From Salminus brasiliensis (lineage: Eukaryota > Chordata > Actinopteri > Characiformes > Bryconidae), in NCBI RefSeq assembly GCF_030463535.1, contig NC_132901.1, positions 772,980 to 836,979 of the forward strand: a stretch of 64,000 nt of DNA. The letters run 5' to 3'. Shown here one piece after another: positions 56,280-64,000 of the stretch. The notes under the pieces are model-generated. The model had not been told where the DNA came from. It saw nothing but the letters and a program-made list of their open reading frames with translations, and did not search any database. Both the position numbers and the translations under genes were made by a program. Within the stretch, counting starts at the first letter, position 1. Each line of letters starts with the position of its first letter.

Positions 56280-57020
56280 TAATCTGTAATCGTTTTCCCC
56301 AGTTTTTTAAGAGAGATATGTTTAATAACTGTGGTTGCAAAGTTCACATTATTTTAATATAAACTATGTAAATAATTGCGAGTTTATTTAAAGTATTTTA
56401 TTATTTTGTAATGTAATCATGCATGAGACTGCATTTGGAAGAGACACCGAAGGAACTCTAGGAGTTATCTGACGTAGCTGGATTTCTCCATTAGCCAGCT
56501 AACTTTAGCCCAGGGTCAGGTCTGTGCAGCAGGAAGACAGATTTGCAGCATTAGCCCTGAAAACTCTCTTTTTGGGCTTAAATGATCCAGCTTAATGAGA
56601 AATCCCGTCTCAGGCTCCGGTGTCTCCGTGATGTTTGACCCGAAGCTGAATTTACCCCGGTTGACTGTGCATGTGGTAATGTGTTCTGCGCTGCGCTCTG
56701 GAGCTGGATGAGGTGATTAATGGTTCTTCTGATTTGCCACCTGCTGTTTTATAGAGCTCTGCTACACGTAACTGATCTCAGGGCGCTTGCGTGCGAGGGC
56801 GTCCTCATTTTAAATAGCCCTCTAAATTTAACCCCTTTGTGAAGCTCCTGTCCAGCCCGGACAGCCTCGATTCAGGACGTTAAACAGGATGATTTTCACC
56901 CATGAGCTGAATCAGTGGGGTCCTGAGGTGGATTCACAGCTCTCCCTGTCTGCAGGGGGCGCTGAGCAGGACATGGATAAAAATACATTCTGTACGGCTG
57001 GAAAATAGCTCTCAAATTCA
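56280..57020. other. Unique intergenic DNA with a CTCF-like motif
   Basis: No gene is seen. CTGCAGGGGGCGCTGA at 56950-56965 is a good CTCF core match. Confidence 0.4.
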
Positions 57021-57034
57021 GATCATGGTTAAAG

Positions 57035-58150
57035 TCTTGAGTCTCGAGTCTTTAGGGTGTAGGGTCTGAGTGAAGTCTCGAATATCTGGAGTGTAAGTCT
57101 GAGTCGAATCTGTGGACTGTCCAATCTCTGGGGTATGAGTCTGATTTGAGTCTTTAGTTTTTATGGTGTGAGTCTAAGTCAAGTCTCGAATCTGTGATGT
57201 GGGTCTGAGTCAAGTCTCGGATATCTGTGATGTGAGTCTGAGTCAAATCTCGAATCTTTGTGATGTGAGTCTGAGTCAAGTCTTGAATCTGTGATGTGAG
57301 TCTGAGTCAAGTCTCGAATCTCTGTGATGTGAGTCTGAGTCAAGTCTCAAAGCTCAGTGATGTGGGTCTTAGACAAGTCTTGAGCCTCTACAGTGCGAGT
57401 CTGAGTCAAGTCTCGAATCTCTGTGATGTGAGTCTGAGTCAAGTCTCGAGCCTCTATAGTGTGAGTCTGATCTAAATCCCAAGTCTCTGGGGTGCGAGTC
57501 TGAGTCAAGTCTCAAATCTCTGTGATGTGAATCTGAGTCAAGTCTTGAATCTGTGATGTGGGTCTGAGTCAAGTCTCGGATCTGTGATGTGAGTCTGAGT
57601 CAAGTCTCGAATCTCTGTGATGTGAGTCTGAGTCAAGTCTCGAATCTCTGTGATGTGAGTCTGAGTCAAGTCTCAAAGCTCAGTGATGTGGGTCTTAGAC
57701 AAGTCTTGAGCCTCTACAGTGCGAGTCTGAGTCAAGTCTCGAATCTCTGTGATGTGAGTCTGAGTCAAGTCTCGAGCCTCTATAGTGTGAGTCTGATCTA
57801 AATCCCAAGTCTCTGGGGTGCGAGTCTGAGTCAAGTCTCAAATCTCTGTGATGTGAATCTGAGTCAAGTCTTGAATCTGTGATGTGGGTCTGAGTCAAGT
57901 CTCGGATCTGTGATGTGAGTCTGAGTCAAGTCTCGAATCTCTGTGATGTGAGTCTAAGTCAAGTTTCGAATCTCTGTGATGTGAATCTGAGTCAAGTCTC
58001 AAAGCTCAGTGATGTGGGTCTTAGACAAGTCTTGAGCCTCTACAGTGTGAGTCTGATCGGAGTCCCAAGTCTCTGGGGTGCAAGTCTGAGTCAAGTCTCG
58101 AGTCTCTTGGGTACAGGTCATAGTTTTTATGGCGTGAGTCTGGACGGAGA
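57035..58150. repeat. 33-bp minisatellite with a 326-bp higher-order repeat
   Basis: The basic unit is GTGAGTCTGAGTCAAGTCTC followed by GAATCTCTGTGAT. A block starting near 57295 is repeated with near identity 326 bp downstream (57621) and a third time in shortened form (about 57947-58070). The unit shares GAGTCTGAGTCRAGTCT with the 32-bp array at 53782-55408. Confidence 0.93.
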
Positions 58151-58359
58151 CGTTGGAGGCGGCATGTGTTGGTCTGCCCTCACTAGTGTCAGGGGCATTG
58201 CGTGAGATGAGAGGGAAAGTACGTACGGGTTGGATTATTGGCGGTCGACACAGTCTGCTAAGCGTGCTACGTCTCCTGAGCCTCAAACACTCGGCTTCCC
58301 ATGTCCAAAAGCTTAGTCATGCCCATCCAAACACACAGTAGTCCCACTGCTGACACGGC

Positions 58360-58720
58360 TCGCTCATTTCTAACAGGCTACTTTCACAGCTAACACACCT
58401 CACTGAATCAGCCCATGGCTAAAAATAAACATTTCAGAGCTAACACATGGCTCACTGAATTAGCTCATGGCTAAGGCAATGATTTCACTGCTAACCTTCT
58501 TCACAGGCTCTTGACTGCTAAAAAGCTAATTTCACCTCTATGTGCTAATTTTACAGCTAACACATGCCTCACGCTCTGGGTTAATGGCTAAACAGACTAA
58601 TTTCACGGCTAGCATACCTCACATACTCAGCCCGAGCAGCTCACATACTTAGCTCATAGCTAAAAAGGCTCAGTTTATGGCTTTAAGTTGAAGTACCTTT
58701 ACTTCATGGCTAAATGGGGA
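58360..58720 (+). repeat. Imperfect repeat with GCTAACACAYCTCAC motif
   Basis: Blocks such as TTTCACAGCTAACACACCTC, GAGCTAACACATGGCTCACT, TTACAGCTAACACATGCCTC and CACGGCTAGCATACCTCACA recur about every 50-60 bp in a degenerate array. Confidence 0.7.
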
Positions 58721-58939
58721 TCTACCTCATGCCCTTAACGTGCAGTCACTTAGCTGTGATGACCTGACATGGGCAGTGGAAAGCTTTCTCAGAATGTAGC
58801 ACCCAGTGCTGTAGAACCTCCAGGTACTGCTGAACTCAACCTGAGGTGGTCACTGAAGGAAAAATCCATAATCAAGCTTAAAGTGTCGCACGACCCAATC
58901 AGAAATCTGATAAATGGATATTTATCAACCACACCAGAT

Positions 58940-59171
58940 CTGAATATTCGACGACTGGACTCCACAAGACCTCTGGAGATGTCCTGCTGTGGTGTCCGGC
59001 ACCAAGTCTAACTAGCGTTAGCAGCAGATCCTTTAAGTCCTGTAAGCTGTGAGGTGGACGGGGCCTCCATGAGCATCAATGATCCCTAGCTTGGCCACTG
59101 GAGATGAAGATGGTCAAGTTTTTCAAGTTTTTCACTTCACTTGTCAGTGGTGCTAATGTTATGGCTGATAT
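58940..59171 (-). mobile_element. Deleted Tc1-like remnant
   Basis: GACTGGACTCCACAAGACCT and GCAGCAGATCCTTTAAGTCC match the copy at 28375. The right end is AGTGGTGCTAATGTTATGGC, the family terminus. Confidence 0.78.
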
Positions 59172-60304
59172 ACCACCCTTCGCCTGGTACCCTATGATCA
59201 CCCCCTTCAGGTCATCAGCCAAATCGCGTCCTTTGCCCATGGCGATGGTTCTGCACTCCGTCTGCTGCAGCTGACTGGTGTGCTCGCTTATTCACACCTG
59301 CAGCGAACCCAGTCTGTCACCTGTGGCTCATTCCAAACCAGGGGTGGCCGTAATGTTCTGATAGGACTGTGACAGTGGGCTAAGGGTGCTAGCACCTTGG
59401 AAACCACTGCTAACTTCACGGGACGTTCTAGAGCCGCCTTAGCGAAGGCCATAACCACTGATGGCCATTGATGCCAGTAGGGGAACGACGGCGACTCCGG
59501 CACAGAGTGGTGCGGAGCAGTCAGCGCCCCCCTGTGGAGCAGCTACCTCTAACACAGTGCACAGCACCTCTCGCTAGGGTCATCCGAGCCAAGGGTGGGT
59601 ATTCCCACTGTGCGAATATATATATATATATATGTTTATATATGTAAAAATTATCTTTATTGGTTTCAGGCCTTGTTTGTTTTGTAAACTCTCGACCCTC
59701 TGAGGCAAAGAGCACTACCGAAACAACTGCTCAGCCAGCGGCGGCATGTTGAATGGGTCAGTATCCGTCACACCTCTACAGTTATGTGTGTGTGTGTGTT
59801 TGTTCCCTCTTGCGTTTCTTTGTGGGGAATTTCTCTCGTACTGGGCCAACTGGCCCGCTCCACTGGCCCTTCGCTCTAATACTGGACAGCAGCTGTCGCC
59901 CTCCACAGCCGGACATCGCTAACACTCAGTCAACAGCACATGTCTGAAGCCTCACGTCGTGCGCCGTAATGCGATTCTCTGTATTTCAGGGCTATTAGTG
60001 TTGCTGAATGATGTAAGCCCCAATAATAATAACAATAAAAGCCATTCCTCACGTATCTGACAGTGCGCGAGTGTGTGTGGTGTGTGTGCGTGCATTCGAG
60101 TGAGTGGGTTGACCTCATGTCTTCAGTATCTATAAATATAAAGTTTCCATGATTTGAGCGTCTATTTTATAAAGGTCAGAATAGAGGTCGTTTATTAACG
60201 TATAAAAACACTATTTATAAAATAAGTACGGAAATCGGGTCAGTATTGGACGGCCAGATTCACCCTTTACGTGAGGGTTACTGGCAGTAGACCATCACTG
60301 TAGT

Positions 60305-61318
60305 AATTAGAGTCAGTGGTCAGTAAGAGTGTCTACCTGTAATTAATTCTATATAACATTAGAATAAACCCAAATAAACATAAGGTCAGTTATCAGTGAG
60401 AGTGTCTACCTGTAATTAACTCTATATAACATTAGAATAAACCCAAATAAACATAAAGTCAGTGGTCAGTGAGAGCGTCTACCTGTAATTAACTCTATAT
60501 AACATTAGAATAAACCCAAATAAACATAAAGCCAGTGGTCAATGAGAGTGTATACCTGTAATTAACTCTATATAACATTAGAATAAACCCAAATAAACAT
60601 AAAGTCAGTATTCAGTGAAAGTGTCTACCTGTAATTAAATCTATATGACATTAGAATAAACCCAAATAAACATAAAGTCAGTGATCAGTGAGAGTGTCTA
60701 CCTGTAATTAACTCTATATAACATTAGAATAAACCCAAATAAACATAAAGCCAGTGGTCAATGAGAGTGTATACCTGTAATTAACTCTATATAACATTAG
60801 AATAAACCCAAATAAACATAAAGTCAGTATTCAGTGAAAGTGTCTACCTGTAATTAAATCTATATGACATTAGAATAAACCCAAATAAACATAAAGCCAG
60901 TGGTCAGTGAGAGTGTCTACCTGTAATTAACTCTATATAACATTAGAATAAACCCCAATAAACATAAAGTCAGCGGTCAGTGAGAGCGTCTACCTGTAAT
61001 TGACTCTATATAACATTAGAATAAACCCAAATAAACATAAAGTCAGCGGTCAGTGAGAGCGTCTACCTGTAATTGACTCTATATAACATTAGAATAAACC
61101 CAAATAAACATAAAGTCAGCGGTCAGTGAGAGCGTCTACCTGTAATTGACTCTATATAACATTAGAATAAACCCAAATAAACATAAAGTCAGTGGTCAGT
61201 GAGAGTGTCTACCTGTAATTAACTCTATATAACATTAGAATAAACCCAGATAAACATAAAGTCAGTGGTCAGTGAGAGTGTCTACCTGTAATTAACTCTA
61301 TATAACATTAGAATAAAG
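60305..61318. repeat. 73-bp minisatellite, about 14 units
   Basis: The unit contains GTCAGTGAGAGTGTCTACCT, GTAATTAACTCTATATAACA and TTAGAATAAACCCAAATAAA. Units fall into subtypes (ATTCAGTGAAAGTG, GTCAATGAGAGTGTATACC, GCGGTCAGTGAGAGCG) that recur as pairs or triplets, so blocks have duplicated together. Confidence 0.96.
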
Positions 61319-61420
61319 TTCCTATGCACTAAAACTCCTGTTTATAATTTGTCTGTTGGTTTATGTATTTATTCTTTTTAAGAGTGATCTTTACTCCGCA
61401 GTACTGTGTGTCCTCTGTTG

Positions 61421-61452
61421 GTGTGAATGTGTGTGTGTGTGTGTGTGTGTGA

Positions 61453-61487
<35 letters not shown>

Positions 61488-61537
61488 TGTGTGTGTGGGG
61501 GGGGGGGTGTGTGTGTGAATGTGTGTGTGTGTGTGTG
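61421..61537 (+). repeat. (GT)n with a poly-G run
   Basis: GT units are interrupted by GAATGTG, with ten Gs at 61498-61507. Another poly-G run is at 61601-61610. Confidence 0.95.
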
Positions 61538-61668
61538 GTTTGTGTCCTCGCGCTGTCTGCAGGAGTTTAGTCATTTGAGATTGGGAGGGAGGGGATACTG
61601 GGGGGGGGGGCTTGTGCGTAAACACTCCTCAAGCAGTGGACACAGAGTGATCCGTGAGACCAGGACAG

Positions 61669-61850
61669 TCACTCTCTCTCTCCCTCCCTCCCTCTCTCCT
61701 CCCTCTCCTTTCGCCTCTCTTTCCTCTTCTCTCGCTTTCACCTCTTTCATCCTCTCCCCCTTTCTCTTCCCCATATCTTTCCTATCTCTTTCTCGAGCTC
61801 CCTCTCCCACTCTCTCCCGCTCTCGCTCGCTCTCTCTCTCTCTCTTGCTA
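61669..61850 (+). repeat. Pyrimidine-rich tract just before the last gene
   Basis: CTCTCC, CCCT and CTTT motifs fill about 180 bp and end 37 bp before the ATG at 61887. It may be promoter or 5'UTR, or the tract of an acceptor site. Confidence 0.7.
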
Positions 61851-61886
61851 ATCACTCTGGGAGCTCTCTTCATCCACTCTACTCAC

Positions 61887-64000
61887 ATGGAGACTCTCCA
61901 CATGGCTCTCACTCTGGGTGAGCTTGTAGCGCCGTTGAAGCAGAAACATCAGCAGCCCTCGCTGCCAGAGGAAGAGCCCGAGTCCAACTACGCAGACCTT
62001 GGGGAAACCACCACGGCCATCTCCACGGGCACGAGGACGGACGGCGCCAAAACTGTGAAGGTCACGTTTACAGGGGAGGGGAACCAGCTGGCCGTGTTCC
62101 GATGGAAGGACACTGGAGACACAAACGACTCTTCCTCTACAGTCAAATCCGAGAGTTCAGTGGGCAAGGAGGAGTCGGAGGAGCTGAGCTACACCGAAAT
62201 GCGCCTAGGTAGTCGCTGTCAATCGGTGGACGGAGAATGCACACCGACAGTGGACGTGGAGTCGCATTACATCACAACTCACGAAATCCAGCTGACGGAG
62301 CTCGACCATGACGCCGACTGCGACTTCGGACGTGGGTCTCGCTGGGATTACGACGACGACAACCTTGTGTACTCGTTTGTGGATTATGCGTCGTTCGAGA
62401 GCGTTAACGAGGATGGAATGAGGGCCAAAAGCAGCCAGCGAACGGAGGGACAGAGCTCTCGGCCTCCCAAATTGGCGGCCGCAGGGGCACCGGTTAGCAC
62501 CGAAAGTGAGCCATGCGAATCAGACAAAGGTACAAGTTCGGACGAGAGTCCAATCAAGACGCAAGATAACAGGCTCTGTTCCACCGGACAGGTCCAAATG
62601 GCTGTTAACGCTTGCCCCTCCACCAATGTTCCAGAGGAAGAAGAAACACCCCTTTACCGGATGGCACGTAACTCCACCGGAGTTTTCATAAACTCTTTCA
62701 GCAAGGACGAGGCACTTCGGGAGCACACCCGCTGTTTCATCCCAGCCCCTGGCCGCCAGCACCTGGCTAGCAAGTCGAGGGGCAAAGACGTGAACGAGTA
62801 TTCGAGTGGCGCATCCAGTTCGGTTAGTGAGCTGGACGATGCAGACAAGGAGGTACGCAACCTAACAGCTAAGTCATTCCGCAGCCTGGCATGTCCTTAC
62901 TTTGACGCCATCAACCTGAGGACATCCAGCGAGTCCTCTGTATCTGAGCATGGGCTGAGTTTCAACAGATGGTCTGCCTTTGTCGACTGGAATTATGGCA
63001 GCATGGGCCGGGAGTGCAGCACACTGGAGGCTACTAAACGCATGGAGGGCAAAAACGGTAACGCAGTCAATGGGTCCTCAGAGTCAGCTGGGAAGACTGA
63101 ACCGAAGAACAAGTTCCAGCCCGAGAGAGACAAGGCCGGTGCCGTCACCCTGACCGAGACGCTGAACGTCAGTTACAACATCCAATCAGGTTCGGCCACA
63201 AAACACGCACAGAGCGCGATGGGGTCACGTGCTACAGCCAGTGTTGCCATCGCCAAGCCAGCCAGGCCGGCGCATGAGGGAGGGACTCTGCCATCTGAGG
63301 TGGATGATGGTACAGAGGACACCTACAAGAAAGCCATCTTCGCCTCAAGCCTCTTGAAAAATGTCATCTCCAAAAAAATGCAGTCTGAGCAAGAATGTAA
63401 AATGGAGAGAGGCCAAATGCAGCATGCCTCGCCGTGCCCTCCAGCTTTGGAGCCGGACTCTAACAGGAACAGCGCCGGTGCTAAAGGCTTACAAAGGCAG
63501 ACATCGGAAACGGGGTCGGGGCCATCTGTTGTCTCTCTGGAGGAGCTCGGAGACATGATGGACAGCGTTTCCCACCTTTCCGAAGAGGAGGCGCCCAGTA
63601 GCTCATGCACTGCCACCGCAGAGGTCGGTGCGGAGTCACCCAGCGAAGCCAGGGCAGACCCTTGCGAAAGCAGAAGGGACCCACTGCCTTGCAGCCAAAA
63701 CAGTGCCTTCAAAACCTGGAAGGACGGTGAGCAGGACACCATCAAATTGCAACCTGAAAATGATGGCAAATCTCTGGACATGCCGACCCCCACCTCGGAA
63801 CGCACAGTAGAGAAGAAAGAGAGGGATGGTGAAAATGGCAAGACGACCAAAATGTCCCACTTGTATGTCCCGAGTTCGCATCTCCAGCCCAAAGGAGAAG
63901 GCGACGGAGTGCTCAGAGAAACAAGTACCCCTTCCGAACGCAACCAGGCTGGGAAACCGCAGGAGATCACAATTCGCTTGCACAGCATGAAAGAAAACAA
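61887..64000 (+). CDS. Large single-exon protein, C4orf54-like, continuing past the window
   Basis: From ATG at 61887 one frame stays open to the right edge, 704 codons without a stop. It is therefore the largest non-repetitive coding exon here. It starts METLHMALTLGELVAPLKQK. The protein is rich in Ser, Glu, Thr and Lys, with no signal peptide or membrane segment, so it is probably largely disordered. Likely conserved blocks are LYRMARNSTGVFINSFSKDE (near residue 255), FRSLACPYFDAINLRTSSES (near 332), FNRWSAFVDWNYGSMG (near 358), and a C-terminal IRLHSMKEN at the edge. The FRSLxxPYFDAINxxTSSES and NRWSxFVDxxYGxM pattern recalls vertebrate C4orf54, a large muscle-enriched protein of poorly known function. 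Human C4orf54 and TSPAN5 both lie in 4q23, which fits tspan5 at the left edge. The family name is from memory and could be wrong, but that this is real coding DNA is well supported. A 225-codon open frame on the other strand (63323-64000) is a shadow. Confidence 0.6.
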   Translation, partial: METLHMALTLGELVAPLKQKHQQPSLPEEEPESNYADLGETTTAISTGTRTDGAKTVKVTFTGEGNQLAVFRWKDTGDTNDSSSTVKSESSVGKEESEELSYTEMRLGSRCQSVDGECTPTVDVESHYITTHEIQLTELDHDADCDFGRGSRWDYDDDNLVYSFVDYASFESVNEDGMRAKSSQRTEGQSSRPPKLAAAGAPVSTESEPCESDKGTSSDESPIKTQDNRLCSTGQVQMAVNACPSTNVPEEEETPLYRMARNSTGVFINSFSKDEALREHTRCFIPAPGRQHLASKSRGKDVNEYSSGASSSVSELDDADKEVRNLTAKSFRSLACPYFDAINLRTSSESSVSEHGLSFNRWSAFVDWNYGSMGRECSTLEATKRMEGKNGNAVNGSSESAGKTEPKNKFQPERDKAGAVTLTETLNVSYNIQSGSATKHAQSAMGSRATASVAIAKPARPAHEGGTLPSEVDDGTEDTYKKAIFASSLLKNVISKKMQSEQECKMERGQMQHASPCPPALEPDSNRNSAGAKGLQRQTSETGSGPSVVSLEELGDMMDSVSHLSEEEAPSSSCTATAEVGAESPSEARADPCESRRDPLPCSQNSAFKTWKDGEQDTIKLQPENDGKSLDMPTPTSERTVEKKERDGENGKTTKMSHLYVPSSHLQPKGEGDGVLRETSTPSERNQAGKPQEITIRLHSMKEN

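Noticed and set aside
63323-64000. 225-aa minus-strand open frame at the right edge
   Set aside because: It is antisense to the long plus-strand exon from 61887, whose blocks look conserved. It has no recognisable domain.

Overview
This is a teleost nuclear genomic window. The introns are vertebrate-type GT-AG, the coding exons encode fish-like orthologues of well-known vertebrate genes, and the non-coding DNA is full of (CA)n and (CT)n tracts, minisatellites, Tc1/mariner-like remnants, MITE-like repeats and tRNA-derived SINEs. The repeat style fits an ostariophysan fish (characiform or catfish), but I cannot fix the species from sequence alone.

Layout on the + strand. (1) 969-3869: the last five coding exons of a TspanC8 tetraspanin, best match TSPAN5, followed by about 5 kb of probable 3'UTR to a polyA signal near 8829. 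The N-terminal exons lie left of the window. (2) 8.9-19.9 kb: intergenic or upstream DNA with a 71-bp satellite, a 2.1-kb array of a 29-bp minisatellite and a 1.6-kb CCAT/CTAT array. (3) 20110-36586: slc24a2 (NCKX2), nine coding exons, 603 aa, with one 11-kb intron. (4) 36.6-42.8 kb: 3'UTR, a TA-flanked Tc1/mariner-like element, and a second 2.4-kb block of the 29-bp minisatellite. (5) 43243-45726: saraf (TMEM66), six exons, 350 aa. (6) 46894-46967, minus strand: tRNA-Ile(AAT). (7) 47798-51047: xpa, six exons, 278 aa. (8) 52.4-61.3 kb: a string of unrelated minisatellites with little else. (9) 61887 to the right edge: a single open exon of more than 700 codons that resembles the C4orf54 family.

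The protein genes do not form a pathway. NCKX2 (Na/Ca-K exchange) and SARAF (brake on store-operated Ca entry) both act on calcium, TSPAN5 controls ADAM10 trafficking, and XPA is a nucleotide-excision-repair scaffold. Human orthologues of tspan5 and c4orf54 both lie in 4q23, which supports these two calls.

The most unusual features are not genes. The same 29-bp minisatellite occurs in four blocks, one of them inverted inside an slc24a2 intron and a diverged one inside a transposon with 27-bp inverted termini. Long reading frames over several arrays come only from periodicity. Several xpa and tspan5 acceptor sites use (TG)n in place of a normal polypyrimidine tract. Strong CTCF-like motifs surround xpa. 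Tandem arrays fill roughly a fifth of the window.
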